Shown: positions 51,053-63,577, counted from the stretch's first letter. The stretch is 64,000 nt of DNA from Strigops habroptila (GCF_004027225.2 NC_044282.2:49010576-49074575), one strand, 5' to 3'. Notes: generated by a model not told the origin, from the sequence alone. Numbers and translations are program-made.

Positions 51053-51913
51053 GTAAGTAGCTATTGATCCGGCGGGGGGAGGCGATGCCTTGCTGAAGGG
51101 GAGCGGCGCAACCATCCCTTTCCTCCCCCGTCCTACCCCAAGGAAAAAAAAAAAAGACTTAGAACCTGCTCGCTGTATTTCTTTTTTTTTTTAACAATTT
51201 ATTACAATTTATTTCCCACCCTCGTCCTTTCGCTGTTGCGCTCCCAGCCCCCTTCTCGCCGTGCTGGTTTTCGTTTTCTTTGGGCATGAACTACGTTTAA
51301 ACGCCGCGAAGGCAACGAGCCCCCAAACAAAAATCCCGCTGTACCGGGGAAACGTGAGCGCGTTCCTCCTCCCTCGCCCGTGGTTGCACTTTTTGTTCTG
51401 TCGAGGCGACCACGACAGCACGTTTCTTCTCGCCGGCGTGGAGCGGTGCGCACAGCCCCGCGGTCCCATCCCCCGGCGCGGCTTTGCCGAGACTCCCGCC
51501 GCGTCGGGCACGCTTTTGTCGGCCCGGCCGCTGCCCGCTCCAAGTTAAATGCTCCCTCGCTATTTCGCGGGGCATTTTAGGAGCGCCGCGGGCGCCAGCA
51601 GCGGGGCTCCCACGCCATCTACAGCCCGGCCGCGGCAGCGCGGCTCAGCCTCGCCGTAGGAGAGAGAAAGGACGGTCCCCGCTGCGCGCAGCGCGTTACC
51701 TAACCTTTTGTTTTCGCCCGCGCTGCGCGCCCCGGGGGAGCCGCGGGCGCTGAGGCCCTGCGGCCCCGCTCCTTGCCCCGCGCTGCTGCCTCTGCCCTCC
51801 CTCCGCTAGCACCGGGCGCCGCTGCCCCGCCGCCGCGCTGTTCCGCGCCGCTCCGCTCCCGGCCGCCGGCGGGAACAAAGGGCCGCGGGCTGAGCGCTCT
51901 CTCTTGTGCCCAG
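51053..51913 (+). other. Candidate 5'-leader intron of TRIB2
   Basis: A consensus donor (CAC|GTAAGT, GT at 51,053-51,054) lies about 110 bases downstream of the GC boxes. A good acceptor with a pyrimidine-rich approach (CTCTCTTGTGCCCAG) ends at 51,913, about 150 bases before the TRIB2 start codon. Splicing these would give a short noncoding exon joined to the exon carrying the ATG. This is inference from splice-site strings only. The alternative is an unspliced leader transcribed from inside the island. Confidence 0.35.
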
Positions 51914-51936
51914 GACGCGGCGCTGAGGCTGGTCGC

Positions 51937-51954
51937 CCGCCGCCGCCGCCGCCG
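51937..51954 (+). repeat. (CCG)6 trinucleotide run in the TRIB2 leader
   Basis: Six uninterrupted CCG units lie 109 bases upstream of the start codon, in the part of the leader that should be present in the mRNA under any start-site model upstream of it. This is an ordinary GC-rich leader feature, potentially structured and length-variable. Confidence 0.9.
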
Positions 51955-52062
51955 CGGTCCCGCCCCCCCCGCCACACAAAGGCAGCCTCAGCCGGACGGG
52001 CGAGGGACCGCGCTCCACGCCAGGGCTCCGGTGCAGCGTCTCGGCTGGTCTTCTCCATACTC

Positions 52063-52332
52063 ATGAACATACAAAGGTCAACCCCTATCACGATAGCACG
52101 ATATGGGAGACCGCGGAATAAAACCCAGGATTTTGAGGAGCTCTCGTCTATACGGTCCATCGAGCCAAGCCAGAATTTTAGCCCTAATCTAGGCTCGCCG
52201 AGCCCGCCGGAGACCCCGAACTTGTCGCATTGCGTTTCTTGCATCGGGAAATACTTATTGTTGGAACCTCTCGAGGGAGACCACGTTTTCCGAGCCGTAC
52301 ATCTGCACAGTGGCGAGGAGCTGGTTTGCAAG
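52063..52332 (+). CDS. TRIB2: TRIB2 coding exon 1 (codons 1-90), tribbles pseudokinase 2
   Basis: This exon encodes the N-terminal region and the start of the pseudokinase domain of Tribbles homolog 2. The protein is a cytoplasmic and nuclear adaptor that links the COP1 ubiquitin ligase to substrates such as C/EBP-alpha and also binds MAPK kinases; those roles are family knowledge. The translation starts [20 protein letters not shown], continues through a proline/serine-rich stretch ([14 protein letters not shown]) and [16 protein letters not shown], and ends HSGEELVCK. The final residue, Lys90, is the VAIK-type lysine and matches human TRIB2 numbering. No canonical glycine-rich loop is visible, as expected for Tribbles. 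The ATG is chosen because it gives the conserved family N terminus. The reading frame stays open upstream of it, but that extension is GC-rich leader with no family likeness. The Kozak context is weak (C at -3, A at +4). The donor is AAG|GTAATA and the exon ends in phase 0. Confidence 0.97.
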
Positions 52333-52974
52333 GTAATACCTCTCCTCTCCTTTCCTCCTTGTTCCCCCCGTGTCAGCCTGCTGTCGCGTCTTGGTTTCCC
52401 GTGTCTTGCAGGAGGGCCGAGCACAGTCGTGTAGCTCAATTATTAAACGGTTGAGAAACAAAAGGCAGGGAGGCAGGATTAAAGGCGCATCCTGTAACTT
52501 TTCCCTTGCTCTAGACAATGCCCACGTTATAGCGGTGGCCCGGAGCCAGTTCTGCCTCTTTCCCGGGGGATATTGTTCTGGAAAGAGCCGTGCTTTTAAG
52601 TAGGTCTTAACGTGAGTTCAGATCAGGAGAAAGCCTCATCTTCCCCACTCTCACTTTTCAAAATGGAGTAGGGAATCCCCAGCTAATTTTAAGGTGTTGG
52701 GACCTGCTGGCTTCTTCGGTTTTTCCTGTCCCTTTTTCGTGTGAGTTTTGAGAACCAAGAGGATGGAGAAGCAGAGGGGAATATTGCCATCAGCTTTGTC
52801 TTGAAAGCGATTAAAAAAAACCCCAAACCACATCGAATTAATCAGCCCGAGCTCCCTCACCGTGGAGGTTGTTTGCAAACAGCATCCTCCCCCATTGCAC
52901 AACTGAGCAAGAATAAAACCTGCACACCTACGGTTTTAGAATAGCAGACAAAATAGCTATCCCACTCTTTGTAG

Positions 52975-52993
52975 CCTGCCTGCCTGCCTGCCT
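52975..52993 (+). repeat. (CCTG)4 microsatellite in TRIB2 intron 1
   Basis: Four CCTG units plus CCT, uninterrupted. CCTG arrays can be length-polymorphic, but this one is short. Confidence 0.92.
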
Positions 52994-54599
52994 TTCTTTG
53001 CCTCCTCCAAATTTGCTCCTACTATTCGAAGGTGAGCTGTGGGGAAAAAAGAAACCCACAGGTGTGAACATTTGTGGAAGGATGTTCTTCTCGTTTCGGG
53101 CTGAGGGAATATTTTCTTTTGTTCCTAAATTGTGGTTCTCATTGTCTGTAGTGAGCCGGACTTATGCCCAGCAAACTGATGCACTACCCAGTAGTAGTTC
53201 TTTATAACTATGTAACAAATTGCAACCTTGCAACACACGCTGCAGTGTTTGTATTGTTCCCAAAATATGGAATTGTGCCATTTGGCTGCCTTGGGCAAAT
53301 TTCTAGTGTCAAACTAACTGCAAACCAGAAAAGTACACATATTACAGCTTATTCATATTCCATGGATTAATGATAGTATTTCTGTTTCATACTTTCCCAT
53401 ACTTGAGTCATAAGAAGTCATAGACTAGCCTGTAATAGGGAAGTGAAAATAATTGCTTCTGTTTTCTGTTTGTAAAGGTTGGAGTTCAGAGAGCAGTTTA
53501 AATATGCTTACTGATTGTGTTATAAAACCTGATGTTAAGGCAACCTAGGGCTTTGTGTGATTATTTAGAAGAAAAAAGGGCCCGCGACTTTGCAAAGGAC
53601 CAATATTGCATGCTGAACTGAATGCTTTGTTACTAAACTGAAATAGAACATGAGAATTTCTAGAATGAAAGCTCTGCTTGGTGCAGTAGTACAGTGCTGC
53701 ACTCGAGGACATTGGCATCTTTTCATGAAATAAACAGATCCCACAAAGCTGCTGCTCTGCATGAAATTATAGGTGAACTTGCATAGCAAGTAGTAAAGCG
53801 GGGGTTATGCTCTTCTTTGTTTCCTGTTTGGCTTGCAGGATTAAGGCACTGTTTGATGACAGTGTGAACAAGCATTAACTGCAGCTCACAAAGAGTGGAC
53901 TTAATTTTTTTTTCCTTCCCTTTAAGCTGTACGTTTGTGAGCTGATCCTGACAGTTGAATAGTATCAGTTTTTCCATATGTGCAAGGCACTACTTCTAGC
54001 TGTGCTCCAAAAATACAATTTTAACCTGAATTTCTATTTTGTGAATATGCAGTTGTCAGTCCTGAACTCATCTTAATTTAATGCGTGCTTTAAAATGCCT
54101 GCAGTATCATGACTACTATTTGTCAAGTAGCCTTCCGGCTAAGAAACCTGCTATGTGGTATCTTATTGAAGATGCTCTTAGAGATTGCTTACAGAAACAT
54201 TGGTTTGGATAACAGACACATACTGATGATTCTCAAGATTCATTTGGCTGCACCCACTGACTGTACAGATGCCGTTATTTGCTTCAAGGCTCTGTGGCGT
54301 CCAAACAATGGTAACTTCTCACTTCCAGTTCCCAGCAACAACTAAATCAAACTGCAGCTTATTGGACATTTGCTGAATTCAGGCCAGGGATCTTAAAAGC
54401 TGGGATACAAAGAAGCCCTTTATAAAAGGTATGCTAGACTGTAGCAGTATGATAGCCCTTCCCATCTCCCCGCTTTCAAGCATAGTACTAGTATATATCC
54501 AGACCTAATTATTTAACATAGTATGAGAACCACAAAATGTAACTAATTTGTATCAGGATAATCTGATTAGGAGAGAATTCTGGAAAGCGTTTGTTGTTG

Positions 54600-54620
54600 T
54601 TTTTTTTTTTTTTTTTTTTT
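54600..54620 (+). repeat. T homopolymer tract (21 T) in TRIB2 intron 1
   Basis: An uninterrupted T run preceded by GTTGTTGTTG. No attached retroposon was recognised. Confidence 0.9.
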
Positions 54621-56351
54621 GACGTGAGGGTTCGAGCTACGTCTATGTCCCTGCTTAAATTTTGTTTTATAACAGCCGCTTTGTAGAGGAGCCATTCATT
54701 TACAGTGTAGTAGTTTGGAGTTTTGAGATCCAAATGTCAATGAATTCTCCTCTGGAATTAATTACACACCAGGGGTTTTAGCAACACCCCCTCCCCACCC
54801 TGGTTCTGCTTCTGTGACGCACCATGTCACCAGAATGCCTCGGTGCTAATCTGCCCCCCCTAAAATGTGTTGAATCTGTTTGGCAGCCTGCCTTTAAGGT
54901 TGTTTTTGTCTGTGCCAGAGTATAGCAGTACAGGTTTGGGGTGGGGGAGAAAGAGATGTGTGAGGAGGGGGTGTCCCAGTTTCTTGGGGATTGGGTCCTT
55001 TTCTGCAGAAGGAGTTTGTTAGGATTGTCCTCTGAAGCATTAAATGACTTAGGTTTTGAAGCCTCAGGTAAATTTTAATTGAAGTGTATCTCTCGCAGTT
55101 TTGAATTCTTCTTAAAAGCTTCAGAAGAAGCTGGGAGATTGGCTTCTTGGAGAGGATACAAATACCTGCTATTGGAATATAGATACTAGAAGGAAAACAA
55201 TTGCAGTTTAAACTAGTTGGTTCTTCATTTTTAAGTTCAGTTAGAATGACACATGACTACCTTAAATTCTTTTTACCAAAGTAACAAAACACCTGAGAGT
55301 AAGTTACATATTAATTGAATTTCTATGCTGGTGGAAATGCTAATCCCTTGCTTTGTAGTACCTCTGGAGCAGGTATAATTAAAAATAAAAATCACTCCAA
55401 TCAATACTTTGCTTATATTCTCTTTCAGCACACTGAGTTCTGTTATTCTCAATGAAGTCTTTCTTGTAATGTGGGCATTTCTCAATTGACTCAAATACTG
55501 ATTCATTCATCACCACTAGATTATAGTAACTTTTTATATTTGGGTTTCCCAGCAGCTTTTCTAATTCTTACAGCTCATTCATAAGATCAGTGATAACATA
55601 CTTACTAGTAAAGGGACACTCCACTTTTAATGGCACACTTGATTAAAATGCAGGGAGTTCAGAGTGGTTTTGTCTTTGCCTTTTGAAGGATATTTGTCTG
55701 CACTCCAACAAGCAAGGCTATTTCCTGGTTGTCCTTCTGATCTTATAAACAGCCATTGTAAAACTGGGACTTTGAAAGTGAAAGTGACTCTGCTGTTTGT
55801 CAGAGATGAAAGAAAGGCAGGAAGTAAATATGAATAGCAATAGATGATATTTTAATCTTGAAAATCCTTAAGGCTTTAATGGGTTAATCAAGAGAGAGAG
55901 GCATGTATATCAGGGTGGATTTAATATGACAGCTTCTCTCAGTACAAAGCTACTGGCTGTGTTCTCTATGAGTTTATTTGGATGGTAAATAGAAGATAAA
56001 CACATTTCCTTCTGAGTACTGCCATTATATGTTGCTGGTCTTCACAGCTTAATTTAGATTACATTCTAAATTTGATCAGCTATTAGCTAATGAAACTATT
56101 CTTGGTACGAGTTTCGAAGACTAGCCTGTCAAGGTTACACATATATTCTGTGTAGGGTTATATAGTCTGTTTTGTCTTGTCCTCAGTGCTGTGAGTTTGT
56201 GACATCCTGTTTACACCAGTGCAGCTTCAGCAGCATCATAAATTGTACTTGGAGATGGTTCTGTTAATAGAATTAGATTAGAATTAGATGTACCATGACT
56301 TTGCTGTCCTTCATGTCGCTAACCCTGGCTTTACTGTCATTGTTCCTGCAG

Positions 56352-56644
56352 GTGTTTGATATTGGCTGCTACCAGGAGTTATTAGCACCATGTTTTTGTC
56401 TGCCTGCGCATAAAAATATCAACCAAATTACTGAAATAATTCTTGGGGAGACAAAAGCGTATGTGTTCTTTGAAAGGAGCTATGGGGACATGCATTCGTT
56501 TGTTCGTACCTGCAAGAAGCTTAAAGAAGAGGAGGCAGCCAAACTCTTCTATCAAATAGCTTCCGCTGTTGCACACTGCCATGATGGTGGACTGGTACTG
56601 CGAGATCTCAAGCTGCGAAAGTTTATTTTCAAGGATGAAGAAAG
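56352..56644 (+). CDS. TRIB2: TRIB2 coding exon 2 (codons 91-187 plus 2 nt of codon 188)
   Basis: This exon continues directly from Lys90 with [20 protein letters not shown] and covers most of the N-lobe and the start of the C-lobe of the pseudokinase. Visible landmarks are the [20 protein letters not shown] segment (residues 120-139) and the altered catalytic loop [11 protein letters not shown] (171-181), in which the canonical HRD reads LRD. This catalytic loop is diagnostic of Tribbles proteins. The acceptor is TTCCTGCAG|GTG and the donor is AAAG|GTAAGA, so the exon is 293 nt and ends two bases into a codon. The 270-nt first exon plus this one leaves the DFG-equivalent region, the rest of the C-lobe and the C-terminal COP1/MEK1 motifs for a third exon. 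I see no reading frame for that exon up to base 64,000, so the gene is truncated by the window edge, not broken. Confidence 0.97.
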
Positions 56645-57502
56645 GTAAGAGTCTCCCTTACGTTACAGGTGCGGGTGCCTGAGGTCAGATATTCAGAGTT
56701 GCAGGATGCTGTGCACTTTGTGTACCACAAATGATGGTATGGCAACAAAAAGGTGTTACACTTTGGTTTGCAGAGGAAACTAAACAATCATGGGATGGAT
56801 GTGCCATTTTACCTTCTTACTTAGGCTTTGGAATAAAGTATGTATAGAGTGCTGTTTGCATCTGTGTCTGAGGAGCGCCTTCATTTGTAAGGAGGCGATG
56901 TCTCGTTGAGGAAGGCTCTGCATAGGTATCTGGTGTAAGAGCTCCACTATCGTAAATGCTGCTGGTGTTAAAAGGGGAAAGGAGCAAAAGATCCAGTATG
57001 TTAAAAAAGGTTGGAAACTGAAATGGCTCATTCCAGTGAGGAAGCACAAAGAGGAAGAACAGCCAAGTGGTTAATGCGGACACAGGTTGGAGGGAAGGAC
57101 CACCAGTGATTGCTTTGTGGACAGCTGCTTGTTTGCTGTGCTGGAAGGGTCTGGAGGCTGCTTCTGAGAGTATTATATGGTCATAGTAAACCTAAAACTG
57201 CCTTTCTGTGTGGCTGCCTGTTTGTAGTATCAGAGCTGTTGTGGTACTTGGGCAACTACCTTTTTATCTCCTCCCTGCACACCTCCTCTCAATAATTTGA
57301 TGGCAGTGATTTGGGGAAGTAGTATGGGAAGACAAGGAAGTAAATAATGCTGGAAGCTCTAGGTGTATTGTTGAAGTGCTATTTCTGATGCTGAGCGATA
57401 GCTGTACTCTTGTAACTGTGGAAACTTCCTATGTCTTTCCTTGCTATTACCCATTTTCTTTATGTTATGTCATGTATTTGCTTGTGACTCCCACATAAGG
57501 CA

Positions 57503-57540
57503 CCAGAGTAATAAACACTAATAAACACTGCCAGAGTAAT
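57503..57540 (+). repeat. Small nested tandem duplication in TRIB2 intron 2
   Basis: AATAAACACT occurs twice in tandem (57,510-57,529), and CCAGAGTAAT flanks the pair on both sides (57,503-57,512 and 57,531-57,540). Confidence 0.9.
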
Positions 57541-60107
57541 GTCAGGCTTTCACAGTGGGATTAAATGGAAGATGAGCATTATGAAAAAAATGAACTAAAT
57601 AGGGGCAGAGCCTGCCTTTGTGCTTCTTCATGCCTTGGTAGAGGATGGGGAGATGTTTTTCACTTTTAGTTAAATCCTATAAACTGTCTGAAAGCTTGTT
57701 CAAACTGTTGCCAAAGTGAAATGGATGTTCTGAGATCTTTGTTTAAAAAAAAACCCAGTGCATTATCGATTCCATTTGAGGCTGTTTTGGGGAAGTTATA
57801 AGCAACAGCCAAGGCACGAAAGTTTTTTATAGGGTCAGTAAGTCTGTCATCTGAGAGTTAGAAAAAACTAATACACAATTCAGTCAGGAAGGAGAAGTTC
57901 CCGGCCTTAAAATAAAAATGACAACCATCTGTCCTGTTTATCTCTACTTGATTTTACTACAAGCCGAGTTTTGCAAAATAAACTTCTCCTTTTAATCTCT
58001 TTACAAACTGAAAATAAAAGGCATTTTCACTTAATTCATTTCAGGCAATTCTCTACAAAGCAAATAGCTATTCCTTGTTTTTCTACAATGGCCCCAATAT
58101 ATATGATTACACTTTCTTTCTCTTCAAATAAAAAAGCCCAAAGTGAAACTAGTTTAATGTCCATTCAGAGAAAAATGCAAAGCAGATAGATGTAAACTGC
58201 ACTTTCACAACTTTTACTCCAAGTTGCATAATTAAACACCATTATAGCACCTCTGATGCAGATAAGAAGGAAACTTGTACAGAATAGTTGAGGGAGGGAT
58301 TGTTTTCTGTTGTAGCTTATAACATCCTAATGTTAAAATGGATTTTTTTAAATTTTTTTTTCCCTCCTGGGGATATATAAAAACTTCTGTGGTTTTGCAT
58401 GAAGGATAGGACTTGGAAAAGCTGCTCCAAGTGGAGGCAGTGTGAACCCAGGGCAGTGCAGTGGGAGCAGACATGGGGCTGTGCTGAATGCTTTTGAACT
58501 CTACCCTGCTGCTTACTAGGAACTGAATGCAACATGAGGCACAGGGCCAAATCCTTTAGCCACCCAAGAAGAGTGGTGCGTACTATAATAGCAGTGTTTG
58601 CTTTTATGAATGTTTTTAACATAACGGTCCTCTGCAAAATCACAGTTACTTTTGAACAGTGTCTTATAATTGTACAATAATTCACTTTAAAGGTCAGATA
58701 GGACTTGCTGGTTATTTTTAAGATAATCACAATGTGGTTTTCTTCTGGATGTAATGTTGATTTGTAAGTACTGGGGTATTGTAATCCTTCCTCTGCTAAA
58801 TAAACAGAGATGAAGTAGTGTGAGATAGAAATAGAATCAGAGACTGTGTTTTTTCACATGCTCTGATCATCAGGCTGTAATCAGTCATCACTTTCAATCC
58901 GATGCTGTATTTATGCTGAAAAATCTTCCTGGTCCTTCTGGGTTCACAGAGGTGTTTGTGTGTTGCTTGTACCCTTCCAAGCTCATGCTCCCTGAGGCTG
59001 CTGGTTCTGGTGAGGATGAGCAGCCTGCCTGTCGGAAGCTGCCATCAGAGGCAGTGGCTGGGATATGGGTGCTTCGTGATCTCTTGCTCTTTGACACCAG
59101 TAATGAACCAAGGAAGAAAGAGAGAGGTGAAAATGATGTTTTGAGAAATGTATGTGAACTCCACTGATGTGTGTTGCCTGTTCTTCAGTGGAACTCCTTC
59201 TTAGTTGTTCTTTATCTAACTATTTCTTGAAGTCTGTTTTTCTGCAGTTCACTTTAAGTATCTACGGGTTTGAAACTTTCTTTTCTTGAAGACTCGTGGC
59301 TTTTTTTGGTAAAACAGAAGATGGGAAATCCAGCATGCAGGCAACGCATGAATGGAAAACACTTCTTTTATTTAATTATTTTTTTAGTAAGATACTTGCC
59401 TGCTCTTAGCTGAGAGCTGTCAGACTGGAGGAGCCAGAGAGAAAGTGAAGGATATAAGGCAGCAGTTCCATTTGTTTAAAAAGAAAATCAATTAAAGCAT
59501 TTCTTAGTACATACTCTCAATTGATCCTGATGATATCCTGGTAGCTCAAAATGAAATCAGAGCTCCTGAAGTTTTGCACAGACGGGTGCATACAGCATTG
59601 AAACTCTTTCCACCCCATTCCTGTTATCTAAATTACAGCTGGAATTTGCAAAGATTCAGGCTCTTGATCTAGCAGCGTCATGAGTGCTCTTTGCTCCTAC
59701 TCAGGTCACTGCTAAGAATGCATGTTATTTGGATGATGCAAATTGCAGTGCCTTGGGATGTCTGTAAGGAACTGGGAGGTAAGAAGGTGGAAAAAAGTAA
59801 TGTTGGAGGCTGGTAGTGCTGAGCATTTAGTAGGGGTCCTAATCTTACTGGTGACGTTCTCTTGATGTGCTAAATCAAAGGTATACTGCAATGATGTGCT
59901 ACATCTTACTACTGCGTGTGTGTAAATACATCAGCACTTAAAATGAAAGAAAACATTCCATAGTGTGGAAACAAGCAAAACCAATTTGTCTGTGTTTCAA
60001 GTTACTTTATCTATAGCTTCTTTGAGTCCTGAACTGCAGAAATTTTGAAGATAGGATAATTTGCATTCCATTGAAATGATGTGTGCTGTTGCCAAGCACC
60101 TAAGGTC

Positions 60108-60200
60108 TTTTTTTTTTTTTTTTTTTTTTTTGGTGGGTTGTTGGGTTTTTGTGGGGTTTTTTTTTTTTTGTTTTTTTTGGTTTTTTTGTTGTTGTTTTGT
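60108..60200 (+). repeat. T/G-rich low-complexity block in TRIB2 intron 2
   Basis: A run of 24 T is followed by GGTGGGTTGTTGGG-like and further long T runs with scattered G and GTT units. No retroposon body is recognised next to it. Confidence 0.92.
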
Positions 60201-63200
60201 GTAAAAGAAGGTTGGGGTTAAGGTTGTGTTTCTAGGGAAGAGATGTGTCTGTGGTTCTATTTGTAAACTATAACTGAAATGGCCAGTCTTCTAGTACTGA
60301 AATTTCGGAGTTAAGCTTCTTAAATCTGCAGCTGATCTTGATGAAGCAGAACTTCTAAGATGTTACAGCATAGCTGGAAATGTTTTGTAAGACTGGGTTC
60401 ACAAGCAGCAACGCATCCATTAAATGAGGGCAGTGACTTCTGGAGCACTGAAAATACGGAAAATGCCATGCTAGGTCTCACCGGACTTTCTAAAGTACCT
60501 GTAAGATTCTTGAATGCTTTAAAAATTGGGTCCTTAAACTTCTAAATAGAACTTGAGTCTGAAAGAGTGGAGATGAGCTAAATAAAGCATGTGGTTTTCT
60601 GTGTTTTCTGCTTCCATCCATGTTGGTAATTCTTTCTTGTCCTGGATATTAAGCCAGGTTAATGCTAATGTTGTGGAGCTCTTGCTTATGACTATTTTTG
60701 CTGTTTCATGTCATGATATTTACAGTTTTCCTTGTACAGCCTGTCCTTATATTAGGCCCATGGGCAGAGTGACTGTGCCCTTCTCCTAGCTGGTGTCCCA
60801 CAGCAGTGTTGCAGAATGGACAAGACTTTTTGGATTGTGCTAAAATTAGCACTGTATGGAGTATATAGATAAAAATGCAGTTCGTCAGTCTGATAGATAG
60901 CAGATGCTTTGAGAAGGAGCCACCTCAAAGATTTCAGAATTAAATCAAGCATTTCTGTGTTGGTTGTTCCAGTGGTTTTCTTAATACAAGAACATTTCTG
61001 CTGTCAGAGAATTATTAATTTCTTTAGTGCATTTTTAAGCCTTTAATTATATTAAAATATTAGCTGTCATAACATTTGAAGCTTTAAGACCTTGCATATT
61101 CATCATACTTGGTGAAGGGAAAATTAAAATAGTTTTGGTATTTAGATATTGTACTTTTCCTGTATTCTTTGAGTAAATATGAGGCAGGTGGGATTCAGTA
61201 AAAATAAATAGAATTTGTCACTTTTTGCTCTGCACCAGGGGAATGCAGACAGTACAATACACTAATTTAGAAAGCCTGTGTTAGCACAACATATTTATTT
61301 GGTGCTCTTAGATTTTTTTTCTTCCTCTAGAATTTCTCGGTTTTGAGTGGATGATGCTTTAAGATGACCTAGTTATGTTGTTTGCAATCCTAGTGATACA
61401 TACCTGATCCCACAAATATAAAATGCAGCTACCAACCTTTTTTGAAGTAGACCTTTCATTTTCTTATAGTTAGTAGTAATTTTCCTCCCAGCATATCTCA
61501 AACTGTAACACAGTCAGCTACTTTTCCCTGTGGTTTTTAGAACTTTTTAAAAACTACTTTTTTCCTTGTGGTTTACTTACAATTCCACCATGAACAGGTA
61601 AGTTAATGCTTTCCAAGTCCTAGAAAGAGAGTCCTAAAGTGGAAGAAAATCAAACAAAATAGAAGTGCTCTTTAAATACCAGAAGATTTAGAAATAAAAC
61701 TAGTCTTCATCTGTTTTGTCATTTAACCACTTCACACTATCCTGAATGGGGCCACAGCACCAAAGAGCATAACTTCTTCAATAGTGGAGAGTCATAGGTC
61801 AGATTTCAACCCAGAAATTATTATTCCTAGAATATGGGGAGGAAGGCGAATTTCTTCACAGGCAGCAAATCTCTGTTGTCAAACTTAGGGTAGAGGATGA
61901 AGCAGTTGCAGAACTGTTTTCCACAGAAGGGTTCGTGCTCCATTTTGTTTGCCTTCATGTGGTTTGGTTACTAAGCCTCTGTTTTCTCCCGGTGTTCCTG
62001 GGAGCAGTGCACTTTGGATTTCTTAGGTATGCTGTACCCTCCCCAATGGGGTGTGGGAGGCTCTTTGAGGACCTCAAACATCACACCAGGCCTGGGAAAT
62101 GCTTCAGTCTCCTCCCGAGGGCATAGATAGTCATAGAGGTTAAGCGCTGTGCCTAAGGTCATAAAGCAAAACCCAGGGAAAAGTTGGCTGCTGGCTGGCC
62201 CTGGGATGAGAATGGGAGCTCCAGTGGACCTTGAGTCAGCTCAAGGTCCTTCAGTGAGGCCATGAGTGATGAGAGCATTTGCTGTAGGTTTTTACCCTTG
62301 GACTGTGCTGTCTTTTGGTATTTGGTTCATAGTTGGACCTGTATCCTCTTCATTCTTTGAGCCTTCTGTACTAGCTTAGCTGAAGGGTGGTGTCAAGGTG
62401 CAGCCCAGTGCCATGCTTGGAGCTGGAAGGGGGAGCCCTGCTTGGGGTCCTCCTTTAGGCTGGGCTGTACTGCTGCAGGTTGTCCCCATGTGCTGCCTGG
62501 CCACCCCAGCCATGCTGTCTGACTTTCTGAGAGGGGCCTCTGGCTGAATGGTCTGTTACGTGTTGGCTGTAATGCCAGATGTGGTTGGCATGGTGGGGTG
62601 CCCATCATGAGATGCCTGTCACAGTATTGAGCCCTCCAATGATAGGTGCTTTGTGGTCCCTGGAAGTAGATGTCACTTGAGACATCTTACATTAAGAGTT
62701 CAACAGCTGGTTGGTTTGAATACTCCATCCATAGACTTGCTGCAAAATACTCCATGTTGACTTTCGAGCAGAAACTGAGTATGTCTGTGGCCATCTGTGC
62801 TGGGGGTCAGGAAGGGAGGCAGGGAGCCCAGCTAGTGGCAGCTGCAGTGGACTGTCATAGTGAAATTTTGCTGCTGCCTTTTTTTCCTAATTGTCCTTAC
62901 TACCACACTGTGAGATTACTTCAGGCTTGGGAGGGAGAGGAAAGGCGGAGATTGTAAACAGGAGCCAACTTGGGGTGTATATAGTCTTAAGCACCTGCTT
63001 TTTGGTAGATGTATATTGCTTGGAGACAGGTTTACAGGCATCTAAGTTAAAGGTTTCCAGTGGGGTTGTGAAATAATGGCACTGCTTTATCTTGGAGGTG
63101 CTGAGCACTTACTCCAGGCTCAGAAAGTGTAGGGCTTTTTTCACAACATGCTTATGTTAACAAAATAAAGATTTTGGTCTCCTTTCCCTATGGAGCTTCA

Positions 63201-63542
63201 CCATGCATCACAGGAAAAGACTACAAAAGATAAAAGTGAGGTGAAGTAGCTGCCCTGAGCCAGGTGCTTATCAAATAATGGGCTCCTCACAGTGTTGTAA
63301 GCGAGCCCCTCTGCAGAAGAGTCTGCACTGGATTTCAGAGCCTGCACCCAAACGTGCACATAACCCCTAGTTACGTACTTTCTGGGGAAGGTGGTGTCTC
63401 CTTAGGCAGTAAAGGCATAGAAGAAACTAAGTATATGGCATACAGGACAGGCTGTTCCCACCAATCCTATTGAGGTGTTGCAAAGCTGAGGTCTTTGGGG
63501 CCCCAGCCCTTTCTGGAGATGTGCGAGGGGGTGATCTCAGGG

Positions 63543-63544
<2 letters not shown>

Positions 63545-63574
<30 letters not shown>
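63545..63574 (+). repeat. T homopolymer tract (30 T) in TRIB2 intron 2
   Basis: Thirty uninterrupted T. On the minus strand this would read as a poly(A) tail, but the sequence that would precede it (to the right here) was not recognised as a processed transcript. Confidence 0.92.

Positions 63575-63577
<3 letters not shown>

Larger units (their letters stand above)
50690..52062 (+). promoter_or_regulatory. TRIB2: CpG-island promoter and 5' leader region of TRIB2
   Basis: Base composition changes abruptly from AT-rich to strongly GC- and CpG-rich at about 50,700 and stays so through coding exon 1. Sp1/KLF-type GC boxes are clear at 50,926-50,937 and 50,938-50,947. No TATA box is seen next to them, so dispersed CpG-island initiation is likely. 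The transcription start cannot be fixed from sequence; about 50,960-51,050 (downstream of the GC boxes) or a site nearer 51,700-51,900 are both possible. The last 150 bases before the start codon contain no upstream ATG and include a (CCG)6 run at 51,937-51,954. Confidence 0.85.
52333..56351 (+). other. TRIB2: TRIB2 intron 1
   Basis: This 4,019-bp phase-0 intron starts GTAATA and ends in a pyrimidine-rich CTGTCATTGTTCCTGCAG. It holds a (CCTG)4 run at 52,975-52,993 and a 21-T tract at 54,600-54,620. I saw no recognisable transposon, RNA gene or extra coding exon in it. Short open frames here have no family resemblance. Confidence 0.93.

Noticed and set aside
51904-52062. In-frame N-terminal extension of TRIB2 upstream of the ATG
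   Set aside because: The extension is CCG-rich and does not resemble Tribbles N termini. The conserved start [15 protein letters not shown] fits the ATG at 52,063.
51696-52439. 247-codon minus-strand open frame over the CpG island and TRIB2 exon 1
   Set aside because: It is antisense to TRIB2 exon 1 and GC-rich leader. The openness reflects base composition, and no family resemblance is seen.
63545-63574. 30-T tract as the tail of a minus-strand processed pseudogene
   Set aside because: The sequence to its right does not read as any recognisable transcript and no target duplication was seen. Left as a homopolymer.
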